Below the pieces are notes generated by a model. That model was not told where the DNA came from. It saw only the letters and a list, made by a program, of their open reading frames with translations, and made no database searches. From assembly GCF_932526225.1 (NCBI RefSeq), contig NC_064041.1, positions 15,842,951 through 15,906,950 of the forward strand: 64,000 bases of DNA. Direction: 5' to 3'. Both the position numbers and the translations under genes were made by a program. Numbering within the stretch: position 1 is the stretch's first letter; the number at the start of each line of letters is the position of its first letter. Source of the stretch: Nematostella vectensis (lineage: Eukaryota > Cnidaria > Anthozoa > Actiniaria > Edwardsiidae). Below are positions 11,905 through 24,874 of this stretch, piece after piece.

Positions 11905-14900
11905 GCACCTCTCCCATGATGCACCCGTCTCCCACAATGCACCTTTTCTCATCAGCACCTGTATCCCACAATGCATATTTTCTTATCAGCACCTGTATCC
12001 CACAATGCATCTTTTCTTATCAGCACCTGTATCCCACAATGCATCTTTTCTTATCAGCACCTGTATCCCACAATGCATCTTTTCTTATCAGCACCTGTAT
12101 CCCACAATGCACCTTTTCTCATCAGCACCTGTATCCCACAATGCATCTTTTCTTATCAGCACCTGTATCCCACAATGCACCTTTTATAATCAGCACCTGT
12201 ATCCCACAATGCAACTTTTCTTATCAGCACCTGTATCCCACAATGCAACTTTTCTTATCAGCACCTGTATCCCACAATGCAACTTTTCTTATCAGCACCG
12301 GTATCCCACAATGCATCTTTTCTTATCAGCACCTGTATCCCACAAAGCACCTTTTCTCATCAGCACCTGTATCCCAAAATGCACCTTTTATAATCAGCAC
12401 CTGTATCCCACAATGCATCTATTCTTATCAGCACCTGTATCCCATAATGCACCTTTTCTCATCAGCACCTGTATCCCACAATGCATCTTTTCTTATCAGC
12501 ACCTGTATCCCACAATGCACCTTTTATAATCAGCACCTGTATCCCACAAAGCACCTTTTCTCATCAGCACCTGTATCCCACAATGCACCTTTTCTTATCA
12601 GCACCTGTATCCCACAATGCATCTTTTCTTATCAGCACCTGTATCCCACAAAGCACCTTTTCTCATCAGCACCTGTATCCCACAATGCACCTTTTATAAT
12701 CAGCACCTGTATCCCACAATGCATCTTTTCTTATCAGCACCTGTATCCCACAATGCACCTTTTCTTATCAGCACCTGTATCCCATGATGCACCTTTTCTT
12801 ATCAGCACCTGTATCCCACAATGCATCTTTTCTCATCAGCACCTGTATCCCACAATGCATATTTTCTTATCAGCACCTGTATCCCACAATGCATCTTTTC
12901 TCATCAGCCCCTGTATCCCACAAAGCACCTTTTCTTATCAGCACCTGTATCCCATGATGCACCTTTTCTTATCAGCACCTGTATCCCACAATGCATCTTT
13001 TCTCATCAGCACCTGTATCCCACAATGCATATTTTCTTATCAGCACCTGTATCCCACAATGCACCTTTTCTCATCAGCCCCTGTATCCCACAAAGCACCT
13101 TTTCTCATCAGCACCTGTATCCCACAATGCATCTTTTCTTATCAGCACATGTATCCCACAATGCACCTTTTATAATCAGCACCTGTATCCCACAATGCAT
13201 CTTTTCTCATCAGCACCTGTATCCCACAATGCACCTTTTCTCATCAGCACCTGTATCCCACAATGCATCTTTTCTTATCAGCACCTGTATCCCATAATGC
13301 ACCTTTTCTCATCAGCACCTGTATCCCACAATGCACCTTTTCTTATCAGCACCTGTATCCCACAATGCATCTTTTCTTATCAGCACCTGTATCCCACAAT
13401 GCATCTTTTCTCATCAGCACCTGTATCCCACAATGCATCTTTTCTTATCAGCACCTGTATCCCACAATGCACCTTTTATAATCAGCACCTGTATCCCACA
13501 ATGCAACTTTTCTTATCAGCACCTGTATCCCACAATGCAACTTTTCTTATCAGCACCTGTATCCCACAATGCAACTTTTCTTATCAGCACCGGTATCCCA
13601 CAATGCATCTTTTCTTATCAGCACCTGTATCCCACAAAGCACCTTTTCTCATCAGCACCTGTATCCCAAAATGCACCTTTTATAATCAGCACCTGTATCC
13701 CACAATGCATCTTTTCTTATCAGCACCTGTATCCCATAATGCACCTTTTCTCATCAGCACCTGTATCCCACAATGCATCTTTTCTTATCAGCACCTGTAT
13801 CCCACAATGCACCTTTTATAATCAGCACCTGTATCCCACAAAGCACCTTTTCTCATCAGCACCTGTATCCCACAATGCACCTTTTCTTATCTGCACCTGT
13901 ATCCCACAATGCATCTTTTCTTATCAGCACCTGTATCCCACAAAGCACCTTTTCTCATCAGCACCTGTATCCCACAATGCACCTTTTTTAATCAGCACCT
14001 GTATCCCACAATGCATCTTTTCTTATCAGCACCTGTATCCCACAATGCACCTTTTCTTATCAGCACCTGTATCCCATGATGCACCTTTTCTTATCAGCAC
14101 CTGTATCCCACAATGCATCTTTTCTCATCAGCACCTGTATCCCAAAATGCACCTTTTATAATCAGCACCTGTATCCCACAATGCATCTTTTCTTATCAGC
14201 ACCTGTATCCCATAATGCACCTTTTCTCATCAGCACCTGTATCCCACAATGCATCTTTTCTTATCAGCACCTGTATCCCACAATGCACCTTTTATAATCA
14301 GCACCTGTATCCCACAAAGCACCTTTTCTCATCAGCACCTGTATCCCACAATGCACCTTTTCTCATCAGCCCATGTATCCCACAAAGCACCTTTTCTCAT
14401 CAGCACCTGTATCCCACAATGCATCTTTTCTTATCAGCACATGTATCCCACAATGCACCTTTTACAATCAGCACCTGTATCCCACAATGCATCTTTTCTC
14501 ATCAGCACCTGTATCCCACAATGCACCTTTTCTCATCAGCACCTGTATCCCACAATGCATCTTTTCTTATCAGCACCTGTATCCCATAATGCACCTTTTC
14601 TCATCAGCACCTGTATCCCACAATGCACCTTTTCTTATCAGCACCTGTATCCCACAATGCATCTTTTCTTATCAGCACCTGTATCCCACAATGCATCTTT
14701 TCTTATCAGCACCTGTATCCCACAATGCACCTTTTCTTATCAGCACCTGTATCCCATGATGCACCTTTTCTTATCAGCACCTGTATCCCACAATGCATCT
14801 TTTCTCATCAGCACCTGTATCCCACAATGCATCTTTTCTCATCAGCACCTGTATCCCACAATGCACCTTTTCTTATCAGCACCTGTATCCCACAATACAC

Positions 14901-15900
14901 CTTTTATAATCAGCACCTGTATCCCACAATGCACCTTTTCTTATCAGCACCTGTATCCCACAATGCATCTTTTCTTATCAGCACCTGTATCCCATGATGC
15001 ACCTTTTCTTATCAGCACCTGTATCCCACAATGCATCTTTTCTCATCAGCACCTGTATCCCACAATGCATCTTTTCTTATCAGCACCTGTATCCCACAAA
15101 GCACCTTTTCTCATCAGCACCTGTATCCCACAATGCATCTTTTCTTATCAGCACATGTATCCCACAATGCACCTTTTATAATCAGCACCTGTATCCCACA
15201 ATGCATCTTTTCTCATCAGCACCTGTATCCCACAATGCACCTTTTCTCATCAGCACCTGTATCCCACAATGCATCTTTTCTTATCAGCACCTGTATCCCA
15301 TAATGCACCTTTTCTCATCAGCACCTGTATCCCACAATGCATCTTTTCTTATCAGCACCTGTATCCCATAATGCACCTTTTCTCATCAGCACCTGTATCC
15401 CACAATGCATCTTTTCTTATCAGCACCTGTATCCCACAATGCACCTTTTATAATCAGCACCTGTACCCCACAAAGCACCTTTTCTCATCAGCACCTGTAT
15501 CCCACAATGCACCTTTTCTTATCAGCACCTGTATCCCACAATGCATCTTTTCTTATCAGCACCTGTATCCCACAAAGCACCTTTTCTCATCAGCACCTGT
15601 ATCCCACAATGCACCTTTTATAATCAGCACCTGTATCCCACAATGCATCTTTTCTTATCAGCACCTGTATCCCACAATGCACCTTTTCTTATCAGCACCT
15701 GTATCCCATGATGCACCTTTTCTCATCAGCACCTGTATCCCACAATGCACCTTTTCTTATCAGCACCTGTATCCCACAATACACCTTTTATAATCAGCAC
15801 CTGTATCCCACAATGCACCTTTTCTTATCAGCACCTGTATCCCACAATGCATCTTTTATTATCAGCACCTGTATCCGACAATGCACCTTTTTAAATAAAG
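11905..15900. repeat. 4-kb array of a 34-bp repeat with higher-order structure
   Basis: About 117 copies of a 34-bp unit (CACCTGTATCCCACAATGCA followed by TCTTTTCTTATCAG). The unit lacks a stop codon in all three forward frames, and 34 is not a multiple of 3, so long frames of up to 440 codons run through all registers. Variant units (CAACTTTTC, CACAAAGC, TTTATAATC) recur in the same order at an offset of 1292 bp, exactly 38 units, for example CACCGG at 12297 and 13589. This indicates block duplication inside the array. It is intergenic, and no gene is assigned. Confidence 0.9.
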
Positions 15901-16065
15901 CATTTCTCTACGACAATGCACCTGTATCCCACAATGCAACTGTCCCATCGACAATGCACCTGTATCCCACAATGCAACTGTCCCATCGACAATGCATCCA
16001 TATCCCACAATGCAACTGTCCCATCGACAATGCATCCATATCCCACAATGCAACTGTCCCATCTA
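15901..16065. repeat. Short related repeat at the edge of the 34-bp array
   Basis: About four copies of a unit of roughly 37 bp (ACAATGCACCTGTATCCCAC followed by AATGCAACTGTCCCATCG) combine part of the 34-bp unit with a new TGTCCCATCG segment. They look like a boundary derivative of the main array. Confidence 0.7.
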
Positions 16066-16760
16066 TAATGTTCCTTTTCAAGGGATGGGTGAGTGCTGGT
16101 CACCCTAACGACAGTGCACACCTACAGCTTCAAGTATTTACAGGAACACGTGATGACATTCGATCGTAGTCATCAGCAAAGATGAAAAGTTGGTGATAAT
16201 GGCGATAAAATGACAATTACGTGCAAAATGACGTCAATATGTGTTATGCGGAGCAGGCCAATAGGGTTGGGAAAAAAATTCTTTCCAGGCGCGGGATCCC
16301 TCCTTTTCCCTTATCCCAGGCCCTTTGCGCTTGCTACGCAGTCTACGGTAAATGATTTGAGGTCTTTGCTCGCGCACAAGTTTGTGTGTGCTATGCTTCA
16401 GTGACTCAGGCTTGCAGTAATACTATTGTAACGACAGAGGCAAAACGCTGAAGTTATCAGGCATTGCGATGTAAAAACCCTTGCACGAAGACACAAGAAT
16501 AACTGTAATAATACACATAATTTCGATACACTGAAGATACAGAAAATGCTAGACATCCACCCCGCGATGTTAGAGCACGGGATTATAACGGGATTTAGTA
16601 TAATAGCACACATGACGTCACGCTTCACATCCTTAGCAGCTCTACAGTATAAAATACTATTCTAATAATAGTATGATACTAACCAAGGAGGAAAGGCGAC
16701 GGCTAATAGACGATTTTCACGTGGGTCCCATCGAGATCTGACCCAACTAGAAGTAACGCT

Positions 16761-17202
16761 TGTAGACAATGCAAACTCCGGGTATTCTGTGTGTTGACAC
16801 GAGTCAAATTTATTGATTTCTATGGGTGGGTGAGCTTCGCTTGTCTGCATACCGGAAGTGTAGGGTTTGCCGTGACCGCAATGGATGATGGGTGACAATA
16901 GGTGTCGGGCTTTTTAATTGTGCAGAAAATAATGTAACCGTCGGAACTTGACATTTACCGTGCGGTTACGAAAAATGTAGAAACAAACGCAATACTGAAA
17001 GCAAAACTCTCAGGTTCTGACACCAGCCAAAAAGTAGGCAAAAATAAATGGAATGAAACGAAAACGATCGAGCGAAAGGCAACGTGAGAACGAATACATG
17101 ATGCAAGGCATGTAGGCAATGCAAACTCCGGGTATTCTGTGTGTTAACACGAGTCAAATTTATTGATTTATTGATTTCTATGGGTGGGTGAGCTTCGCTT
17201 GG
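16761..17202. repeat. Pair of about 83-bp direct repeats
   Basis: The segments 16761-16843 and 17111-17202 share nearly identical sequence (TGTAGACAATGCAAACTCC through GGTGAGCTTCGCTTG). The second has an extra TATTGATT insertion. They flank about 270 bp of unique sequence. No coding content or terminal motif tells whether this is a transposon or a local duplication. Confidence 0.65.
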
Positions 17203-18349
17203 ACTTATAAGGATTTATTAACGTCAAATTAAATAATAAAGTTTAAGTGATAACAAACATAGTCAAATCCCGAGAAAAGGTAACCTAAACCAAAGGCTAG
17301 TTAAAAAAAAAAAGTACTTACAACTGGTAAATCAAACTGAACACAACTGGCATGACAGGCCCGTACGGACAGCGCTCTAAGCTTGTAGCTTATCTCTGCT
17401 GACTGGCTTCCCTGAGCAACTGCATTTCTCGCTACCGCATCACGCCTCGCAAGCAATGCGTCTCCTTTGCTCAACGGTACTAAACTAAAAAAAAAACTAA
17501 CAGATACTGTAAAAACAGCCGCTTTTATACTTTTATACTTGGGGACGCGAATTTTTCTAGGGACGCTAACATTTACTACCGTTCAAATTACTCAGCGTCC
17601 ATTGTCCTGTCAAATTTAGAAACTAATCTTCCTGGGAAATGGTAAAGGACGCTTACTTGATTCAATTAGCACTATCAAGCTATTGATACTAATCTAAAGG
17701 AATTTGTAAACATGTTCATTAAATCAATGTTTTTTCTGTACTTTGATTGTTCTTTCATGGGGTCACATCCACCCCTGCTTTCCTGTGCTTACTAACAGGA
17801 CAAACAAACATCTTTTTATCACGATACGAAAACAGGATATGATTAATTTGAGCACGTTGAAAGTAAATTCCTAAACGTGTACAGATCGAATTAGAATCAC
17901 GTTTGAGAAACAATCTGTAAAATACGTAAAACAATTATAATCGCAATCCAAAAATCGCTTCCTTAAAATCTTAGCAAAATCTAAAATAACCCAAAATACC
18001 ACCCGGTCACAATAATTTATCACATGACATACTATATGACTTAAAAAAAACTTGATCATAGACCCGATGTACGAGAAAATCAAAAAGAAAAACTAAATAA
18101 AGGTTAAATAAAAGATCTGATGGACTGGCAACACAGACAAACTCTTTGTTGACAAGTAGACATTCAAGGGCGGCGGAGTGGTGGAGTGGGAGGGAAAGGG
18201 TGGCTTCAGGGGGAGGAGTGGGTGGTGGTTACAAATCCTATTTATAAAAACGCGGGGTTTTTAAACAATTTTTTTTGTAATAATGGTGATAAAATGACAA
18301 TTACTCACAAAATGACGTGATGGGGACAAGGAGAAAAATGACCAGGGTC

Positions 18350-18835
18350 AATGTCCGACGCATCAACCAGTATATTTTAAAAAACGATACCTGAACGGTA
18401 TTGGACATCAAAAAAACTATTGCCAATGTGATACCTTAAAAACGATAGAATAGAAAAGAGAGAAAAAAGGTCGTAGAGCGTGGCTCGAACTCTTCTCACT
18501 TGGGGCCAAATGAATAAAAAATAAGACCATACATCCAGTCGTGCGCTGAATCACCGTATGGCAGCTAAGGCTTTACGGCTAAGCTGGAGATTTCGGCCCC
18601 AACACCGCTATCTAGCGAACTGTGTAACACTCAGGTACCGAGGCACCCGTGCATTAATAGGGAGGCAATAACCAGGTTCCTAGCCCTTAAGACCTTAGGT
18701 CTTATAAGGTTACGCCACACATAGCTCGCTGTGACGTAGAGTGAAAAATAAAGGGGTCTATTCGGGCGGCCCGGGTCTCTTGGGAGCCCTCCCCTAAAAG
18801 GGAAATGTAAAAACAACTATGCACACGGGTCATTA
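18350..18835 (+). mobile_element. Interspersed repeat, copy A (SINE-like candidate)
   Basis: This stretch of about 480 bp is highly similar to 45595-46075 in the same orientation, including GGTCGTAGAGCGTGGCTCG, the block around GGCAGCTAAGGCTTTACGG and a shared end near TATGCACACG. On the minus strand AGTTCGAGCC resembles a Pol III B-box, which hints at a tRNA-derived SINE. No full tRNA fold was found, so the class is uncertain. Confidence 0.6.
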
Positions 18836-19230
18836 GTCTCTTGGGAACCCTGGCGCTACTGAATACGCATAATGATTAAGTTACTTTGCGTACAACCTTT
18901 TAATTTACTAGTAAGGTTTACTGATTTATATGCAAGTTTGCTGCCTTGGTTAATAGGTTTTATTGAAGTTTTCGCATATTACAAAAAAGAAAAGCATTAA
19001 GAATATTCGGTAAATGAAAAAAAACATATGCACCTTATTGTTCCTTATATTCTTTAAACAAATGGAAAAATAGATAAAAAGCTCTGGTTTGGGTATGTAA
19101 AGCAAAGCAAGCACTAGAAAAAAAGGTGCAAGAAAATAATTTTTCCTTTCTAAGTAAGTACACACCAAAAACTGGCATTTGACTCTGCCAAATTTTCGTC
19201 TTTAATAAGACTTCTTCAGGGCATACTATA

Positions 19231-19236
19231 TTTATT
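19231..19236 (-). promoter_or_regulatory. Candidate polyadenylation signal of CUB-CUB-LamG copy 2
   Basis: AATAAA on the minus strand lies about 16 nt after the TAA stop at 19252-19254. This would give a very short 3' UTR. The position is plausible but not verified. Confidence 0.4.
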
Positions 19237-19251
19237 CTTTTATATCTGTGT

Positions 19252-22200
19252 TTAACTTTTGCACGCGAAGAACCCTATTCTTCTTATGACGTCATAGTCT
19301 GGCTTCTGTGCAAACGCGTTTGTGATTGGCTCGCGTCCATCGATGCGAAGGTCCCGAATGCAGCCTCGGAAGTTTCCGACGATTCCCGAGATAGTGCTCG
19401 GAGCACCGAGGAACAACCCGACAGCGTCTGGAATGTCGAGTCTGGTGAAGCTCCCTCGAGTCGAAGAAGATCCTGTGAAAAAATATAAAATATATAATAA
19501 CAGATGAGATGAACAGTGCTATATACGCACTTACGCCCTGTTGCTATACCTATACCTTTTTATTGGAACCCTATCGAAATTCACTTTTAATTTGTGGTTA
19601 TTACATTAAGTCCACATTATCACATTAAGCAGCGTTGAAAACGTTTTTATATTTCTGTTTTATTACATTAACCGTTGATTTGTTATTACATTAAGCGTTA
19701 GTATTTCATCATTCACAAAATTCGGCGATTTTTATTACATCAAGCGTAAGTATTACAGGGAGCCCCTCACAACTCCCTGGTATTACATTAAGCGGCAATT
19801 ATTTCATTAAGCGGTGATACAGGCTACACGTTATCAACCTGGATATAACGTAGAACGTAAAACCAACGACCGGATGTGACGTCATGGGCTCACCTTCTAA
19901 CCGACCGTCCACAGAAAGCGCTATTGTCCGATCTGTCCGGGAAATGAGCACATTATGCCACTTGTTGTCATGGAGACGGGGGCCGCGGGATATTATCAGA
20001 CCACGCCCTGATGATTAAGCAGCAGAAGCGATTGGAATATTTCAAATTTACGACATGCTTTTCTTGGATTTAAATTATATAAAAAATGTTTCAAGAGACA
20101 ATAGTATGTGGCCTACCTAGATACTACAGCATTAAAGCTTTTAGTTCGACTTGTTTCGACTGACCGACACGGAGAGATCTGGCTAGAAGGGAAGGCCCAC
20201 GAGCTGCACGCAGCACTTGGCAAATTAACTACGTAGCTGCTATAAGGAGTTAAGACAAACCTCTCCCTTACCTGTACCGAGATCTGTCTGGTAAAACACT
20301 TGTCCATACCGCAGTCCAATGTAGATATGATCCCTAAGTCGTCCCTGGGAGAACATAATCAGTCCGAACGCTTTTCCTGTCCGAAAGCTAAACTCGACCG
20401 TATTCTGCGCGCGCATAATCTTGGACTTGAAGTGTTTGACCATCACACGCCCAAGACCACGTGTACAAACACACGAACCTGGAAATGCGAAACAGCAAAA
20501 GGCAAGCGTCAAGGCAAAGCGAATTGAAGTGTGTGGAGGCCAGATTGAGACAACTGAATACAAGCCATGCGTAATGTGATGGAGAGAGATAATTGTATTG
20601 ACTGGAGGGCGAAGATTGTAAAGAGAGGGTTGCGAGGGAACGTGTGGGGTATTTATGGGTGGAGAAGAGTCGCAATAGGATTATATTGAAGGGCGCCCAC
20701 ATGCGCAGCATTCTTTTCTCTGACAATAATATAACATACCTTCACTTAATCTGCTAATATTGAAGTGCATATGAAATCCTTTCTCGGTCTTTCTTTGGTT
20801 CGATTTGAACGCAAGATTGACAGTTCGACCAGTCAATCTCATTGGTCGAGGGATTTTGTTTACTCCGCCCCCGCACATCTTCCAGCCTCCATGCTCATCT
20901 TTGACCGTTAGCCAATCATATTCGCACGTTGGGGATTCTGTGTAATGAGAAGACATAAAACACATGTTTTCCTTTTTCTTAATGGTCTATTAAAACAAGA
21001 GACAGTACTGGTGAGTGCCTGTGGTGATAGAAAATGAGGATCCCTGGGACATATTCAAAATGGGTGCCACAAAACACGAGAGAAAATAAAACTTGCTAAT
21101 TTGCTGGAAATTTAGTTTTAAAAGCTAGTTGTTCTCAAGCTAGTTGTCTTCAAAATAAACGGGTTCAAGGCCGATTAAGGAAGAGCGTGGAAGATGAGGG
21201 TTATGGTGGAAGATGAGGGTAATGGTGGAAGATGAGGGTAATGGTGGAAGATGAGGGTAATGGTGGAAGGTGAGGGTAATGGTGGAAGGTGAGGGTAATG
21301 GTGGAAGATGAGGATAATGGTGGAAGATGAGGGTAATGGTGGAAGGTGAGGGTAATGGTGGAAGGTGAGGGTAATGGTAGAAGATGAGGGTAATGGTGAA
21401 AGATGAGGGTAATGGTGGAAGGTGAGGGTAATGGTGGAAGATGAGGGTAATGGTGGAAGGTGAGGGTAATGGTGGAAGATGAGGGTTATGGTGGAAGATG
21501 AGGGTTATGGTGGAAGATGAGGGTAATGGTGGAAGATGAGGGTAATGGTGGAACATGGGTAGTGGTGGAAGGTGAGGGTAATGGTGGAAGGTGAAGGTAA
21601 TGGTGGAAGATGAGGGTAATGGTGGAAGATGAGGGTAATGGTGGAAGATGAGGATAATGGTGGAAGATGAGGGTAATGATGAAAGATGAGGGTAATGGTG
21701 GAAGATGAGGATAATGGTGGAAGATGAGGGGTAATGGTGGAAGATGAGGGTGATGGTGGAACATGAGGGTAATGGTGGAAGATGAGGTGAATGGTGGAAC
21801 ATGAGGGTAATGGTGGAAGGTGAGGGTAATGGTGGAAGATGAGGATAATGGCAGAAGATGAGTGTAATGGTGGAACATGAGGGTAATGGTGGAACATGAG
21901 GGTAATGGTGGAAGGTGAGGGTAATGGTGGAAGATGAGGGTAATGGTGGAAGGTGAGGGTAATGGTGGAACATGAGGGTAATGATGGAACATGAGGGTAA
22001 TGGTGGAACCTGAGGGTGATGGTGGAAGATGAGGGTAATGGTGGAACATGAGGGTAATGGTGGAAGGTGAGGGAAATGGTGGAAGATGAGGGTAATGGTG
22101 GAACATGAGGGTAATGGTGGAAGGTGAGGGAAATGGTGGAAGATGAGGGAGATGGTGGAAGATGAGGGTATTTGGTGGTTTGTAATGGTGTGACGTCATT

Positions 22201-24874
22201 GAGAGAGAGCAAGATCATACTAGGGAATATAAAACAAACTTGATGGGCAGCCTGTGTAATTCTTGGAATGGTGTAATAAGAACTCGTTTTTTTTCATTAG
22301 AAATAAAACACGAGCAGCCGCATTTTTGTACCCCTTGGAGTTTATCAACTTGGTACTTGGGAGAACATAAAAGAGGGTTGCAATTGTCTTTATGTTAAGT
22401 CATAAATGATAAACGTCAAATGATAAACGTTCTGCCTTAAAAATATTACGAAGGTGGTAGAAAGCGGAATGTGTTTTTGATGTGAGATACCACGGATAAA
22501 GTCCCCGGTAACAAGTCAAATGCCGAATGATAATTTCCAGGACCTTCGACAAATGTAGTATTATCTAAATTGCCTTAAAGTGGTTTTCAAAATCCCGTGC
22601 AACAAAAGGTAATTGTTTATGTGTAATAGTCAAGCCATACACATTACAGTGTACTAGAACTAAACAAACTAAATAGTATTTCACGGGTTTTTGAAAACCA
22701 CTCTAAACGTGCGACATGACGTCACTTACTCTCTAGATGAAAACTTGTGAACCACACGTGCATCATGTAATTATCCGGCACCCTCACGGTCACCCTGCAC
22801 CCCCTGCCGTCCGAGTAGTCTCTAGGGAACTGGGGCGAGTACAGGGAGCCCGACAACCGGTTTTTGATCACCCTAGACGGACAAATACCCTCACCTAGGG
22901 CTAGACAAATACAATAATGTTAGAAGAGACATTTGTTTCAGTTATTATTTGTGACGCATTGGTCAAGCATTGGACGTCACTATGTTAGTATGTCATCACT
23001 ATAAAACTTTTGGGTAGTATGTTGGAGTATTATTGTCTGCTTACATGAATGAGGTAATGTCCTCTACAGACGCGTTAAAGCATGCGCGCATCTCTCCCCC
23101 CCCCCCCCCCTTCACTGGCCACCAAAAAGAGGGCAATATCTATTTGTAATAAGTGTGTGGATAATAAGATATAAACAGAGAAACGGCAAGATACATTTTT
23201 AATCTAATAAGGGAAGAAAGAAATGCCTTCGAAATAATAATAATATCTTAGGAAAATGACAACTCTCGTGATTTTTTTTTCGGAATTCGTCTATATGTAC
23301 ATTTTGTATCCTTATACATCCTTATACCACAATAAACAATTGTCAATATCAATGTCATTTCTTATCGAGGGATCGTCTAATACTATCGTATTTCCATTTG
23401 ATTCAGACGGACGGGTTATATAAGAGCTTACCTCTTATGACGCGAAACCTGAGCGCAAATCCACGCTCGTCGAAGATGTTGTAGCGGTCGCTAACAAAGA
23501 CGAGTCTAACCCTGCTATCACGTGACGTGTACTTGGTGGGAAGATAGTACCCACAAAACCTTGCACTCGAATCGATTTCTAGTCTGTCTGAGCGGCAGGA
23601 GCCTGGGTCTAGGTGAGGAATATGTCAGATTATTTGCAAGCTTCGCGCCTTGGTCCCAGGTCATCTCACCGGGGGTGAGATATGCTCGGAGGCAGCGTGA
23701 GATATGTGAGGAACAGAGGACTGGGACTAGGCTGAAGTTGCGAGATTGAGACGTGAAGCAGTGATGCGGCTGCTTATTATCGTCGTTTTCTATTTCTATT
23801 CTATACCGTTGAGTAGTTGTGCGTTATGATCGAACCTCCACCCTCCCTCCCCTGTACTACTTAATGACTGCTCCCATCCCTGGTCGCATTGAACGCCCCC
23901 CCTCCCCTGTACCGCTCCCATCCCTGGTCGCATTGAACATCCCCACCTCCCCTGTACTGCTCCCATCCCTGGTCGCATTGAACGCCCCCCCCCCCCCCCC
24001 CCCTCCCCTGTACTGCTCCCATCCCTGGTCGCATTGAACAGCCCCCTCCCCTGTACTCTCGGACTGGTCCTACCGCCCCCACTCCTGTTTTTTATGACCG
24101 CCACCCCTCCATCCTCCACCTCTGTCTCCTTTGAACACCCATAATCTACAACGCTGGACAAAACTAGTTGGCCCCTCCCTAAAAAAGGCGGATTTCTCGA
24201 TATCTATCGTTAGTCAACTAGCTTTCCTCCCAAGACAATGTCATTTAAACCCCCCTTCCCCTCTTTCAATGTTGGATGTAACCGTGCTCAAATTTTGAGA
24301 AAGACAGAGTTGAACAACATTGTACTAGGGGAAGGGGGAAGCACACAGGAAGAGTGGGTAACATTGAACTCGCTATGCAGTGAAAAACCAAAAAAAGGCG
24401 ACAACAGTAGGCTGGACCCCCACCCCAGTTCCTTGTGACCCTCCCACACCCCACCCCAATCACCTCTGTCTGCTGCGAACGCCCCCTGCAATCTAAGACT
24501 GGTCTCCCACGCCCACTCCTGTATTTTATTACCCCTCCCTCCCCCACCCCTGTCTCCTATGAACGTTCCATATAATCTAGGACTGGTCCTCTATCCCCAC
24601 CCCACCCCTTACCATCTTCGTACTCTTCCACCGCCATATCCAGGAATGTGAATTCTATCTTAGTATACGGCCCGCCGTCTATTACCATCGTACAGTTCCT
24701 GTAATTACCATAGTCTAGCGGGTACCCTGGAGACGTGACCTCGCCTTCTCTGACCCCGCTTATAGAGTCGATATCACATATCGACACGGCCGTAATTTGT
24801 ATTGTGCAATGCAGCAAGTATATAAACACATGGAATGTCCCAGCTGTCGATAAGTGGCTGTGCTTGATCATCAT
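19252..24874 (-). CDS. Secreted CUB-CUB-laminin G protein, copy 2 (7 exons)
   Basis: Exons in coding order: 24874-24613, 23608-23432, 22894-22730, 20937-20740, 20478-20272, 20007-19894, 19472-19252. They sum to 1344 nt (447 aa plus TAA), with all introns phase 1. The first exon carries an N-terminal hydrophobic signal (FHVFIYLLHCTIQITAVS) and the start of CUB1 (GEVTSPGYPLDYG). CUB1 continues with GSCRSDRLEID. CUB2 has ICPSRVIKN and FHMHFNISRLSEG. The laminin-G domain has KWHNVLISR, GLFLGAPSTISG and NFRGCIRDLRIDG. Exon sizes of 165 and 207 nt are identical to the homologous exons of the gene at 4-9319. Copy 2 lacks the separate signal-peptide exon. The extracellular binding role is inferred from the domains. 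The start was chosen at the first of two adjacent ATGs before the hydrophobic run. Confidence 0.87.
21175..22185. repeat. 19-bp tandem repeat in an intron of CUB-CUB-LamG copy 2
   Basis: About 53 copies of a 19-bp unit (GGTGGAAGATGAGGGTAAT and variants) lie between exons 20740-20937 and 22730-22894. The equivalent intron of copy 1 holds an unrelated 64-bp array. Because the minus strand has no stops in the unit, frames of 237-277 codons arise here and are not genes. Confidence 0.9.
22573..22708. mobile_element. Small foldback (MITE-like) sequence in an intron
   Basis: About 24-bp imperfect inverted arms (AAAGTGGTTTTCAAAATCCC and its complement) enclose about 80 bp, just upstream on the plus strand of exon 22730-22894. 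No clear target-site duplication was identified. Confidence 0.45.
23830..24060. repeat. C-rich tandem repeat in an intron
   Basis: About five copies of TGCTCCCATCCCTGGTCGCA followed by TTGAACGCCCC and a variable C-run. Related degenerate C-rich units continue to about 24600. They lie between exons 23432-23608 and 24613-24874. Copy length varies with the C-run. Confidence 0.75.

Noticed and set aside
11774-15793. Long overlapping forward open frames (up to 440 codons) rich in HLYPTMHLFLSAPVSH-like repeats
   Set aside because: The 34-bp unit has no stop in any forward frame and the reading register shifts each unit. All three frames are open only because of repeat composition.
18480-18620. Possible tRNA gene (B-box-like AGTTCGAGCC)
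   Set aside because: No matching acceptor stem, D-arm or anticodon arm could be folded, and the same sequence recurs at 45720 as part of a longer repeat.
21140-22218. Three minus-strand frames of 237-277 codons (PSSSTITLIFHHYPHLPPL)
   Set aside because: They are products of the 19-bp intronic repeat, whose complement lacks stops. Several registers are open simultaneously.
23796-24161. Gly-rich minus-strand frames (EGGGGGGRSMRPGMG)
   Set aside because: They are translations of a C-rich intronic tandem repeat located between two phase-matched CUB exons.
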